Shown here in pieces: positions 15,834 to 23,725 of a stretch of 64,000 bases of DNA. This DNA is from Quadrisphaera granulorum (lineage in GTDB: Bacteria; Actinomycetota; Actinomycetes; Actinomycetales; Quadrisphaeraceae). The stretch is taken from the NCBI RefSeq assembly GCF_003149145.1, contig NZ_QGDQ01000018.1, forward strand, positions 46,039 through 110,038. Reading direction: 5' to 3'. The notes below the pieces were generated by a model. That model searched no databases. It was not told the DNA's origin and saw nothing but the letters and a program-made list of their open reading frames with translations. Numbering within the stretch: the stretch's first letter is position 1; the number at the start of each line of letters is the position of its first letter. Made by a program: the position numbers and the translations under genes.

Positions 15834-16901
15834 TCATCCCTGGACGGCAGCGCGGATCGCCTCGGCGTTGGCGGTCATCCACTGCGTGTAGTCCTGCCCG
15901 TCGGGGAGCGTCTCGGTGACCGGCACGACGGCGGTGCCGGCGGCCTTCGCCGCCGAGAGCACGGCCTCGGTCTCTGCTCCGGTGGTCTGCTCGTTGTACA
16001 CCAGCGCCTTCACGGCGCCGCTGCTGAACAGCGCTTCGGTGTCGGCGAGGACGGCGGGGGAGACGTCGGTGCCCTCCTCGACGGCCTCGGAGAACGCCTC
16101 CGGGGTCTTCACCTCCAGGCCCATGGCCGCGAGCATGTAGTCGGGTACGGGCTCGGTGATGGCCACGCCGGTGCCCGCCGAGCTGGCCTTCACCGAAGCT
16201 TCCACCTGCTGGACCGCGGCCAGGCCGTCGGTGAAGGTCTTGGCGTTGGCCGTGAAGGTGCTCGCCTGTGCAGGGTCGACCGTCGAGAGCTGCTGGGCCA
16301 GGGCCTGCGCGACCTTGCCGGCGGTGGCGAGGTCGTACCAGACGTGCTCGTTGAACTCCCCGTGGGCGTGGCCGTGATCGTCGGCGTGCTCGTCGGTGTG
16401 AGTCTCGGCGTGGTCGCCAGCGTGATCGTCGGCGGATGCGTCCTCGGCACCCTCCAGGCCGGAGACCTCGACGGCGTCGACCACGGGGGCCGTCGTGCCT
16501 GTGGCGGAGAGCAGCTGCGTCATGAAGGGGTCGTAGCCGCCGCCGTTCATGACCACGACCTGCGCGTCCTGCACGAGCAGCTGGTCGCGCGTGCTGGCTT
16601 CGAAGGAGTGGGGGTCTTGGCTCGGATCGTTGATGATCGACGTCACCTCGACGGCGTCACCGCCCACGGCCTGCGCGACGCTGCCCCAGACGTCGGTGGA
16701 GGCCACGACGGCGATCCTGTCGCCTCCGGTGGCCGGCGCCGTGCCGGCGCTGGACGGTGCGTCGGCAGGTGGCGTCGTCCCCCCGCACGCGCTGAGCAGC
16801 AGTGCGGCCGTGAGTCCGCCGACGACGGCGAGCGGCCGCACGGGGCGGTGCGTGCGGTGGAGCGTGACGTGGGGCACGGGATGGAACGCGGGGCGGTGCA
16901 C
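15834..16901 (-). CDS. znuA: Zinc ABC transporter substrate-binding lipoprotein (ZnuA-like)
   Basis: A 355-residue lipoprotein. A long basic N-terminus precedes a hydrophobic segment and lipobox LLLSAC (Cys39). Metal-binding residues of the cluster A-I family are visible as DPHSFE, EHVWYD and the C-terminal EQTTGAETEAV region. In between is a His/Asp-rich loop (about 155-185, e.g. DDHGHAHGEFNEHVW), a known feature of zinc-specific binding proteins that scavenges or senses zinc. It captures zinc outside the cell and passes it to ZnuB. GTG 16901 has GGAGG just upstream. It is the first transport gene after zur, and a Zur-like palindrome lies in the 76-bp gap. Confidence 0.93.
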   Translation of the reverse strand: MHRPAFHPVPHVTLHRTHRPVRPLAVVGGLTAALLLSACGGTTPPADAPSSAGTAPATGGDRIAVVASTDVWGSVAQAVGGDAVEVTSIINDPSQDPHSFEASTRDQLLVQDAQVVVMNGGGYDPFMTQLLSATGTTAPVVDAVEVSGLEGAEDASADDHAGDHAETHTDEHADDHGHAHGEFNEHVWYDLATAGKVAQALAQQLSTVDPAQASTFTANAKTFTDGLAAVQQVEASVKASSAGTGVAITEPVPDYMLAAMGLEVKTPEAFSEAVEEGTDVSPAVLADTEALFSSGAVKALVYNEQTTGAETEAVLSAAKAAGTAVVPVTETLPDGQDYTQWMTANAEAIRAAVQG

Positions 16902-16940
16902 GGGCCCTCCAGGGCAGGGTGGCTCAGGTGAGAGTCAGAG

Positions 16941-16955
16941 TGATAACTCTTCTCA
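16941..16955 (-). promoter_or_regulatory. Zur box upstream of the znuA-like gene
   Basis: TGATAACTCTTCTCA fits TGA-N-AA-N3-TT-N-TCA and matches the actinobacterial Zur consensus (TGAAAATGATTTTCA) at 10 of 15 positions, including all outer ones. It lies between zur and znuA, about 40 bp upstream of znuA. An overlapping AGAGT-N4-ACTCT palindrome spans 16937-16950. Confidence 0.6.
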
Positions 16956-16977
16956 CCTTAAGCCCGTGGCGGACCCT

Positions 16978-17403
16978 TCAGTGCGCGGCGGCGCAGACGG
17001 CGCAGGTGCCGAAGATCTCCACCACGTGGTCGACGTCGGTGAAACCGTGCGCAGCGGCGGTCTTCCGGGCCCACGCCTCGACGGCGCTGCCTTCGACTTC
17101 CTCGGCCTTCCCGCAGCGACGGCAGACCAGGTGGTGGTGGTGCCCCGTGCTGCAGCGCCGGTAGACGGCCTCGCCGTCCTCTCCCGTGCGCAGGACGTCG
17201 ACCTCGCCGTCCTCGACGAGCGCCTGCAGCGCCCGGTAGACGGTGGCAAGCCCAATCGGGTTGCCCTGTTCGCGCAGGCGCGCGTACAGGTCCTGTGCGG
17301 AGGTGAAGCTCGGCTCGGAGTCGAGCATCGCGGCGACCGCCGCGCGCTGGCGTCCGGTGCGGCGCTGAGCAGGGCGGGTGCGCGGTGGAGCGGCCTCGGT
17401 CAT
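16978..17403 (-). CDS. zur: Fur-family zinc uptake regulator
   Basis: A 141-residue Fur-family repressor. The winged helix is RTGRQRAAVAAMLDSEPSFTSAQDLYARL followed by GLATVYRALQALVEDGEVD. The metal-binding core is HHHHLVCRRCGKAEEVEG. Two CxxC motifs, CRRC and CAVC, provide the structural zinc site, and the C-terminal H completes it. The HHHH cluster in the regulatory site and the adjacent znuACB-like genes make Zur more likely than Fur. It is the first gene of a minus-strand run, 76 bp upstream of znuA. The Zur box in that gap would shut off uptake genes when zinc is plentiful. The start is ATG 17403. Confidence 0.92.
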   Translation of the reverse strand: MTEAAPPRTRPAQRRTGRQRAAVAAMLDSEPSFTSAQDLYARLREQGNPIGLATVYRALQALVEDGEVDVLRTGEDGEAVYRRCSTGHHHHLVCRRCGKAEEVEGSAVEAWARKTAAAHGFTDVDHVVEIFGTCAVCAAAH

Positions 17404-17508
17404 CGCCGTCCATCATCACACGCTGGCGGCTCGTCCCGAGATGCCGACGAGCTCCACCGGGCCTACCGTCGAAAGCGCCAGAACAGGTCTCTCACCAGGG
17501 CGGTCGTC

Positions 17509-17790
17509 ATGCTCGGAACCATCATCGGCCTCATCGTCATCGGTATCGTCGCCGGCTACATCGCCCGTCTCGTCGTCCCCGGCCGGTCCGGCCTGGGCAT
17601 CGGCGGCACGCTGCTGCTGGGCGTCGCCGGGTCCTTCGTCGGCGGTTTCCTCGGATACTTCCTGCTGGGCCGCAACAGCAGCGGCGAGGGCTTCATCCAG
17701 CCCTCCAGCTGGATCGGCTCGATCATCGGCGCGATCATCGTGCTGGCGATCTACCAGGCCACCCGCGGTCGCAGCCACAGCCGCGCCTGA
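17509..17790 (+). CDS. GlsB/YeaQ/YmgE-family small membrane protein (transglycosylase-associated)
   Basis: A 93-residue protein with three hydrophobic helices and the family's glycine-rich signature: TIIGLIVIGIVAGYIARLVVPG, GIGGTLLLGVAGSFVGGFLGYF, then WIGSIIGAIIVLAIYQ. These small inner-membrane proteins are widespread and often stress-induced; the 'transglycosylase-associated' name is historical and no enzymatic activity is established. The start is ATG 17509. It is divergent from zur, about 105 bp away, and is followed by a strong hairpin at 17859. Confidence 0.88.
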   Translation: MLGTIIGLIVIGIVAGYIARLVVPGRSGLGIGGTLLLGVAGSFVGGFLGYFLLGRNSSGEGFIQPSSWIGSIIGAIIVLAIYQATRGRSHSRA

Positions 17791-17858
17791 CCACTGCAGC
17801 ACAGAGCCGCATCACCTTCGAGGCCCTCTGGGATCGTCGAGCCGAGCGCGACCCCTCA

Positions 17859-17890
17859 CCGCAGCCCCACCCGAACGGGTGGGGCTGCGG
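17859..17890 (+). terminator. Intrinsic terminator-like hairpin after the YeaQ-like gene
   Basis: Arms 17859-17873 and 17876-17890 pair (CCGCAGCCCCACCCG with CGGGTGGGGCTGCGG); the innermost pairs probably open to give a small loop. It lies about 70 bp after the stop and before the amylosucrase gene. Confidence 0.7.
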
Positions 17891-17996
17891 TCGTCTACGG
17901 GCCCTGCGATCACATCCGCGCCACCATGTGCCCCGGCGTGCCGATGGATAGCGTGTCGGTGGCGCCGCCGCCGATCGGCGCGGCCGAGCGGGAGGC

Positions 17997-19973
17997 GTGG
18001 TGGACGTGGTGGACGGGAGCGGCTCCGTGGCCAGTTCCGGTGACGGTGCCGTGGAGGCGTTCGTGGAGGACGTCGCGGGTGACCTGCTGTCGGGTCTCTC
18101 CGCCGACCGGCGCGACCTCTTCGTTCTGCGGGTCGAGCGGTGGTGGCCTGACCTGCGGGCCGGACTGGCTGCCGTGCACCGCTCCGAGGTGGTCACCGAC
18201 GTCGAGCGGCGGCTGCTGCGCGCCGCCGCGGCCGGCTACGCCGAGCGCGAGGCCGATCTCCACCGCCTCGACCAGGCCCGGACGCTGCGCCCCGACTGGT
18301 TCCAGGAACCGTCGATGCTCGGCTACGCCGCCTACACCGAGAGGTACGCGGGCACGCTGGACGGCGTCCGCGGCCGCCTCGACCACCTGCGTGAGCTGGG
18401 TGTCACCTACCTCCACCTCATGCCCGTGCTGCAGCCGCGCGAGGGTGACAGCGACGGCGGCTACGCCGTCGCCGACTACCGCTCGGTCCGCTCCGACCTC
18501 GGCGACACCGGCGACCTGCGCGAGCTGGCCCGCGCGCTGCGCGCCCAGGGCACCTCGCTCGTGCTCGACCTCGTGCTCAACCACGTGGCCCGCGAGCACG
18601 AGTGGGCCCGCAAGGCCCGCGAGGGCGACCCGCGCTACCGCGCCTACTTCCACGTCTATGCCGACCGCACCGTCCCGGACGCCTACGAGCGGACGCTGCC
18701 GGAGGTCTTTCCCGACTTCGCCCCGGGCAACTTCACCTGGGACGAGGAGCTAGAGGGCTGGGTCTGGACGACCTTCAACAGCTTCCAGTGGGACGTCGAC
18801 TGGTCCAACCCCGACGTGCTCGTCGAGTACGCCGACATCATCCTGTTCCTGGCCAATCTCGGCGTGGAGGTGCTGCGGCTCGACGCCATCGCCTTCATCT
18901 GGAAGCGGATGGGCACCGACTGCCAGAACCAGCCCGAGGTGCACAGCCTCACGCAGGTGCTGCGCGCGCTGACCCGCGTGGCGTGCCCCGGCGTGCTGCT
19001 CAAGGCCGAAGCGATCGTCTCCCCGCAGAAGCTCGTGGCCTACCTCGGCCAGGGCGAGCACCACGGCCGCGTCTCCGACCTGGCCTACCACAACACCCTC
19101 ATGGTCCAGTTCTGGTCGATGCTCGCCTCGCAGGACGTGACCCTGGCGGCGCACACGCTGCGGTCGCTACCGCCGGCGCCCTCCAGCGCTGCCTGGATCA
19201 CCTACATGCGCTGCCACGACGACATCGGCTGGGCCGTGAGCGACGAGGACGCCGAGGCCGTCGGCCTTGACGGGTTTGCGCACCGCGCGTTCCTGTCCGA
19301 CTGGTTCAGCGGCGCCTTCCCGGGCTCACCCGCCCGCGGCCTCGTGTTCCAGGAGAACCCCGTCACCCGCGACCGGCGCATCTCCGGTTCCGCTGCCGCG
19401 CTGACCGGCCTCGTGGCCGCTCAGGAGGCCGGGAACGCCGCCGGCATCGAGGCGGGCATCGCCAAGGTCCTGCTCGGCCACGCGCTGGTCATGGGGTGGG
19501 GCGGCATCCCCGTGCTGTGGATGGGCGACGAGCTCGGCCTGCGGGGTGACGACGCGTGGGCCAGCGAGCCGGGGCACGAGTCCGACAACCGCTGGGCACA
19601 CCGGCCGTGGATGGACGAGAGCGCCCTGGAGGCCCGTCACGACGCGGCGACGGTGCCCGGCCGCTTGTTCGCCGGCACGCGACACCTCGCGCGCGTGCGC
19701 GCCTCCCTGCCGCACCTGCACGCCGCGGTGCCCTCCCAGGTGCTCGAGCTGCACGACCCGGGCGTCCTTCCGGTGCTGCGCCGCCACCCCGTCGGTGACC
19801 TTCTGGGCCTCTACAACCCCACCGCGGGTTGGCGGACCTACCCGGGCTGGCGCCTCGCCGAGCTTGGCCTGGCCGGCGCCCACGACGCCCTCACCGGCCG
19901 CGCCGCGCACGTCGGAGATGACGGAAACGTCTGGCTCGCCCCGTGGTCGGCGGCGTGGCTGCACCGCCCCTGA
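17997..19973 (+). CDS. Amylosucrase (GH13 subfamily 4)
   Basis: A 658-residue alpha-amylase-family glucosyltransferase that normally builds alpha-1,4-glucan from sucrose and releases fructose. The helical N-terminal domain (to about 95) is the extra domain typical of amylosucrase. The barrel has YLHLMPVLQPREGDSDGGYAV, LVLDLVLNHVA, nucleophile Asp296 in VLRLDAIAFIWKRMGT, acid/base Glu338 in LLKAEAIV, and RCHDDIGWAV with the His-Asp pair (407-408). The sequence after the nucleophile (IAFIWKRMGTDCQNQP) is specific to amylosucrase rather than trehalose synthase. There is no signal peptide, so it is cytoplasmic. Several clustered GTG codons (17997, 18000, 18006) leave the start uncertain; GGGAGG lies at 17990. 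Hydrolysis-dominant homologues exist, so product specificity is inferred. Confidence 0.9.
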   Translation: MVDVVDGSGSVASSGDGAVEAFVEDVAGDLLSGLSADRRDLFVLRVERWWPDLRAGLAAVHRSEVVTDVERRLLRAAAAGYAEREADLHRLDQARTLRPDWFQEPSMLGYAAYTERYAGTLDGVRGRLDHLRELGVTYLHLMPVLQPREGDSDGGYAVADYRSVRSDLGDTGDLRELARALRAQGTSLVLDLVLNHVAREHEWARKAREGDPRYRAYFHVYADRTVPDAYERTLPEVFPDFAPGNFTWDEELEGWVWTTFNSFQWDVDWSNPDVLVEYADIILFLANLGVEVLRLDAIAFIWKRMGTDCQNQPEVHSLTQVLRALTRVACPGVLLKAEAIVSPQKLVAYLGQGEHHGRVSDLAYHNTLMVQFWSMLASQDVTLAAHTLRSLPPAPSSAAWITYMRCHDDIGWAVSDEDAEAVGLDGFAHRAFLSDWFSGAFPGSPARGLVFQENPVTRDRRISGSAAALTGLVAAQEAGNAAGIEAGIAKVLLGHALVMGWGGIPVLWMGDELGLRGDDAWASEPGHESDNRWAHRPWMDESALEARHDAATVPGRLFAGTRHLARVRASLPHLHAAVPSQVLELHDPGVLPVLRRHPVGDLLGLYNPTAGWRTYPGWRLAELGLAGAHDALTGRAAHVGDDGNVWLAPWSAAWLHRP

Positions 19974-19981
19974 CCAAGCAC

Positions 19982-20000
19982 TGCGTCACCATGTGACGCA
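19982..20000. promoter_or_regulatory. Perfect palindrome overlapping the DoxX-like start codon
   Basis: Arms TGCGTCAC (19982-19989) and GTGACGCA (19993-20000) flank CAT. The last base is the A of the ATG at 20000, and the amylosucrase stop is nine bases upstream. A protein bound here would block the start, and an RNA hairpin would hide it. Confidence 0.45.
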
Positions 20001-20785
20001 TGGGGAATCGCGCCGAGGGCCTCGCGCTCGCGCTGTTGCGCGTGGCGCTTGGCCTGCTGTGGCTGCAGGACCTCATCCTCCCGCGCCTGGCGGTGCAGAG
20101 CTGGACCGCCGGCAGTCTCGGACTCGACGCTGCGGCCGGCTGGTTGCTCCCCTCGCTCGAGGTCGGGCTGGTCGTCACGCTGCTCACCGGATTGCTCGTG
20201 CGCGTCGCGGGTGCCGTCGGGGCGGCGCTCGCCGTCACCGGGGCGGTCAACCTCGCCACGGCGGGCGGCGGTCCGGGAGCCCCGGGTGTGTGGGCGGTGG
20301 CGCTGCTGGCGGTCGTCCACGCTGTGCTGCTCGTCGGCGGGGCCGGCAGCTGGGGTGCGCTGGACGCCGTGCGGCGCACCGGCGACGCCGCGCAGGCCGC
20401 CGCACTCGGCCGCAGCTGGGGCTTGCTCGCGCTCACCGCCGGTGTGGCGGTGGCCGTGCTGGCACGCGGATCAGCGCCACTGTGGACGGCCCAGCACGTC
20501 ATCGAGCTGCCGCGAGGCCTGCTCTCCCTGGGCACCTGGGACCTCCCCGGGGCCCTCGTGGCCGGCGGCGCGGGTCTCGTGCTGCTCATCGGCACCGCCC
20601 CCCGGATGTCACCGATGGTGCTGGTGGCGCTCCTCGTGGCCGGTGGGGGCGCGGTGCTCGTCGTCATCGGCGTCCTCGCCGGTGGCGTGGCGACGGCTTC
20701 CCTGCTGGCCGCCGTCGCCGTCGTCGCCGCGGTGTGTGCGCCGCACCTGCAGGGCGCCGGGGGCGGCGGGGGCGACGACGGCTGA
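20000..20785 (+). CDS. DoxX-like integral membrane protein
   Basis: A 261-residue, very hydrophobic protein with about seven predicted helices. The first part (ALALLRVALGLLWLQDL...GWLLPSLEVGLVVTLLTGLLVRVAGAVGAAL) has the pattern of DoxX/TQO-type membrane subunits. The later half (ALTAGVAVAVL..., WDLPGALVAGGAGLVLLIGTA) is a second membrane bundle without an obvious family. The function of stand-alone DoxX proteins is not settled. The start is ATG 20000, inside a perfect palindrome. It follows amylosucrase by 26 bp and ends directly against the convergent SRAP gene with no gap. Confidence 0.65.
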   Translation: MGNRAEGLALALLRVALGLLWLQDLILPRLAVQSWTAGSLGLDAAAGWLLPSLEVGLVVTLLTGLLVRVAGAVGAALAVTGAVNLATAGGGPGAPGVWAVALLAVVHAVLLVGGAGSWGALDAVRRTGDAAQAAALGRSWGLLALTAGVAVAVLARGSAPLWTAQHVIELPRGLLSLGTWDLPGALVAGGAGLVLLIGTAPRMSPMVLVALLVAGGGAVLVVIGVLAGGVATASLLAAVAVVAAVCAPHLQGAGGGGGDDG

Positions 20786-21574
20786 TCAGCCGCCCAGTTC
20801 CTCGCGCCGTTCGAGCTCGGGCAGCGGCAGCACCAGCTGCGGACCGTTGACGCGGGGGCTGCCCACCGCTCGTCCCACCTCGTGGGTCGCCAGGACCGGC
20901 GGCGGCACGGCGTCGAGCACCTGCCGCACGAGGTCGAGGTCGGTGAGGGACGGGTCGAGCCAGTCGCCGTGGAAGTCGGCCGGGAGCACCACCGGGCTGC
21001 GGTCGTGGATGCGCCCGGCTTCGTCGTGGGCCTGCGTGGTGATGACCGTCACCGTCCACAGCCACGGGTCGGTGCCCTCGGGCGCGGAGGGGTCGCGCCA
21101 GAGCTCGTACAGGCCCGCGAAGGTGAGCGGTCCGCTGTCGGCCGCGTGGAGGAAGTGCGGCACCTTGATCTCCTTGCCCGAGCCGTCGGGCGCGGGGCGG
21201 CGATCCCACTCGAAGTAGCCGTCGGCGGGAAGCAGGCAGCGACGACGCGCGGCGGCCCGGCGGTAGGCGGGCTTCTCGGTGACCGTCTCGACGCGGGCGT
21301 TGATCATCCGGGAGCCGACGCCCGGGTCCTTGGCCCACGAGGGCACCAGGCCCCACCGCAGCGTCCGCAACTGCCGCTGCGCGCCCTCGGGCCCATCGGC
21401 TCCGTCGCCCCCGCCCCCCTCGTCATCTCGGGGTTCCCGCTCCACCACGGCACGCACCTGCTGGGTGGGCGCGACGTTCCAGGAGGGCCCCACCTCGGGG
21501 CCGACGACGACGTCGACGGCGTAGTCCTCCACGAGCTGGGCATCGGACCTGCTGCTGGCGTAGCGACCGCACAC
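20786..21574 (-). CDS. SOS response-associated peptidase (SRAP/YedK/HMCES family)
   Basis: A 262-residue protein that crosslinks to abasic sites in single-stranded DNA and shields them. The start is GTG 21574, so Cys2 (CGRYASS) becomes the N-terminal residue after removal of the initiator. Its amine and thiol form the thiazolidine crosslink. Other family marks are SWNVAPTQQVRAVV, LRWGLVPSWAKD, MINARVETV, CLLPADGYFEW, the active-site RIHDRSPVVLPAD, and WLD. An acidic/Gly insertion (about 55-75) separates the first two. An in-frame upstream extension to 21865 is rejected because it would bury Cys2. The gene is divergent from the yihY-type gene across 145 bp; I see no clear LexA box there. Confidence 0.93.
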   Translation of the reverse strand: MCGRYASSRSDAQLVEDYAVDVVVGPEVGPSWNVAPTQQVRAVVEREPRDDEGGGGDGADGPEGAQRQLRTLRWGLVPSWAKDPGVGSRMINARVETVTEKPAYRRAAARRRCLLPADGYFEWDRRPAPDGSGKEIKVPHFLHAADSGPLTFAGLYELWRDPSAPEGTDPWLWTVTVITTQAHDEAGRIHDRSPVVLPADFHGDWLDPSLTDLDLVRQVLDAVPPPVLATHEVGRAVGSPRVNGPQLVLPLPELERREELGG

Positions 21575-21719
21575 GGCAGGCAGTCTGCCCCCGCCCACCG
21601 ACCGGCCGCCCGATCGATCGCACCGCTTGCTCCGGTCGCCGGTCCACCCCCCGCGCAGGACACTGGCGACGACGTCGAGCCCACGGCGCACCACCGCGAG
21701 AAGGGCCTGGCGAGACGGT

Positions 21720-22892
21720 ATGAGCTCCGACGTCGACCACGCGCGCACGGCGCAGAAGGCGCGCACCGCACCCGCCCCTGACGATCCGCGCAAGCCGGAC
21801 GACCCCACCGACCTCACCAAGCGGTCGTGGACGTACGTGCTGCGCAAGACGGCCCGGGAGTTCACCGGTGACGGTTGCCTGGACTTGGCGGCCGCGCTCG
21901 TCTACTACGCGGTCCTGGCCCTGTTCCCGGGCCTGGTGGCCGTCATCTCGCTGGTCGGCGTGCTCGGGCAGGGACCCCAGACCACCCAGGCGCTCCTGGA
22001 CATCATCCGGGGCTTCGCGCCCGCTGACGTCGCGGAGAACCTGCGACCGGTGCTGCAGCAGCTCCAGGGGAGCCAGGGGGCGGGCATCGGGCTCGTCGTC
22101 GGCATCCTCGGTGCGCTGTGGTCGGCCTCCGGCTACGTCGGTGCGTTCTCCCGGGCCATGAATCGCATCTACGGCATCACCGAGGGCCGGCCGGTCTGGG
22201 TCATGCGACCCACGCAGCTGCTCGTCACGGTGATCGCCGTCGTCCTCGTGGTCGCGGCGCTCATCATCCTGGTGGTCTCCGGGCCGGTGGCTCGGTCAAT
22301 CGGTGACGTCGTCGGGCTCGGCTCCGCGGCCGTGGCCACGTGGAACATCGCGAAGTGGCCGGTGCTGGCGCTGATCGTCGTCGTCATCATCGCGGTGCTC
22401 TACCAGCTGACGCCCAACATCAAGCGGCCCAAGTGGACCTGGACGAGCGTGGGTGCCGTCACGGCGATCCTCGTGTGGGCCGTCGCGTCGGCGCTGTTCG
22501 GCGTCTACGTCTCGGGCTTCGGCAACTACGACGCCACGTACGGCACGTTCGCGACCGTCATCGTCTTCCTGCTGTGGCTGTGGATCACCAACCTCGCTTT
22601 GCTCTTCGGCGCTGAGCTCGACGCCGAGCTGGAGCGCGGGCGCGAGCTGCAGGCCGGTTTCCACGCCGAGGAGACCCTGCAGCTGCCCCCGCGCGACACC
22701 CGCAAGAGCGACAAGGCCGAGGCCAAGCACGCCGAGGACGTCGCCCGAGGGCGCCAGCTGCGGCTCACGCATGGGGCCCCCGACGGCGCGCGCGGCGGCA
22801 GTCAGGGAGCAAGCGAGCACCCCAATCAGGGGCCGGACCGACAGGCAGAGCGCGACGCCGCCGTGCGTCGGGCGGGCGGCACGCCCGTCTGA
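21720..22892 (+). CDS. YihY/virulence factor BrkB family membrane protein
   Basis: A 390-residue inner-membrane protein. After a charged N-terminus (to about 45) comes the family core: FTGDGCLDLAAALVYYAVLALFPGLVAVISLVG, WSASGYVGAFSRAMNRIYG, ALIVVVIIAVLYQLTPN, then FATVIVFLLWLWITNLALLFGAELDAELERGRE. This gives about six helices. The C-terminal 70 residues are a charged, probably disordered tail. The family was once called ribonuclease BN in error; its transport role is not established. The start is ATG 21720. No downstream partner is evident. Confidence 0.92.
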   Translation: MSSDVDHARTAQKARTAPAPDDPRKPDDPTDLTKRSWTYVLRKTAREFTGDGCLDLAAALVYYAVLALFPGLVAVISLVGVLGQGPQTTQALLDIIRGFAPADVAENLRPVLQQLQGSQGAGIGLVVGILGALWSASGYVGAFSRAMNRIYGITEGRPVWVMRPTQLLVTVIAVVLVVAALIILVVSGPVARSIGDVVGLGSAAVATWNIAKWPVLALIVVVIIAVLYQLTPNIKRPKWTWTSVGAVTAILVWAVASALFGVYVSGFGNYDATYGTFATVIVFLLWLWITNLALLFGAELDAELERGRELQAGFHAEETLQLPPRDTRKSDKAEAKHAEDVARGRQLRLTHGAPDGARGGSQGASEHPNQGPDRQAERDAAVRRAGGTPV

Positions 22893-23074
22893 CACAGGGG
22901 CTCGGCGACACGCCGTCGAGGTGCTGGCCGGACACCTCTGGTTCCTCTAAATTCTCTCAAGTCACACGAGTCACATAAGTAGCAGAGGCAACGCCAGCAC
23001 CACTGCACCACGGCGTCACAGCACCACAGTGCCTCCGGGCGAACCGGGGCCGGCCTGCAAGATCGGAGTCAGGA

Positions 23075-23536
23075 ATGTCCGCTGCACCTGCTTCACCGGT
23101 CGTCGACCTTGACGTGTGGCGCGAGCGAGCCCGCGACGTCCGCGGTGCCGAACCCTCCGCCGCCGCGATCCCCGACGAGCGACCGCCCGTCGCCGCCGCG
23201 GCCGGCGCGTCCGTCCTCCGCATGCCCGCGCCCGCCGGACCGGGTCCGATGAGCGTCTTCGGCCCGGTCATGGCGTTCGGCCTCGTGCGGCGCCCGGCGG
23301 TCGAGGGCGCGCTGCCGGCGCGGCTACGGCCTGTGCACTCGCCCCACCTCGAGGCCGGTGCCGGTCAGGACGGCGACGGCGGCCCCGATGCCGCGAGACA
23401 GCCGGCCCTGGCCGGGCCGCCCGACCTCCGCGCGCTGCCCGCGCTCTCCAGCGAGCAGGGCGTCACCTCGGCGCCCACGCCGCGGCTGCGCCTGCTGCTC
23501 GACACCCGCGGCACGCCGCGCGGGCCACGCCGCTGA
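23075..23536 (+). CDS. Hypothetical Ala/Pro-rich protein
   Basis: A 153-residue protein starting at ATG 23075 with AGGA six bases upstream. The first 20 residues (SPVVDLDVWRERARDVRG) look like a short amphipathic helix; the rest is Ala/Pro/Gly/Arg-rich and probably disordered. There is no membrane segment and no family I recognise. The 180-bp region upstream is unusually A+T-rich for this genome, with AGTCACA repeats at 22960 and 22969 and CATAAG nearby, which supports a real promoter. The stop codon is the first base triplet of an 11-bp direct-repeat array. It could be a small regulatory or wall-associated protein, or a spurious frame. Confidence 0.5.
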   Translation: MSAAPASPVVDLDVWRERARDVRGAEPSAAAIPDERPPVAAAAGASVLRMPAPAGPGPMSVFGPVMAFGLVRRPAVEGALPARLRPVHSPHLEAGAGQDGDGGPDAARQPALAGPPDLRALPALSSEQGVTSAPTPRLRLLLDTRGTPRGPRR

Positions 23537-23584
23537 GCAGCCGCTGAGCAGTCTTTGAGCAGCCGTTGAGCAGTCCCTGAGGGG
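23534..23584. repeat. Array of TGAGCAG direct repeats with exact 11-bp period
   Basis: TGAGCAG begins at 23534, 23545, 23556 and 23567, followed by a degenerate TGAGGGG at 23578. The spacing is exactly one helical turn. The array begins at the stop codon of the upstream frame and precedes the GAF-PAS-PP2C phosphatase gene by about 140 bp. Head-to-tail repeats with this period are typical of OmpR/PhoP-family binding sites. Confidence 0.65.
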
Positions 23585-23725
23585 CGCAACCCGCCGGGTC
23601 GGTCGCCGTATCGACGCCGTCGTGCCCCAGACTTCTCCCAGGCGGGTGAGCACACCAACCAGCACCGCCGCTCCAGCTCTGGGGCGGCGGTGCTGGCGTG
23701 CTGTCACCCAGGGGGCGGGGGATCG

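Noticed and set aside
21575..21719. LexA/SOS box ahead of the SRAP gene
   Set aside because: I looked for a CGAAC...GTTCG palindrome in the divergent gap and found none.
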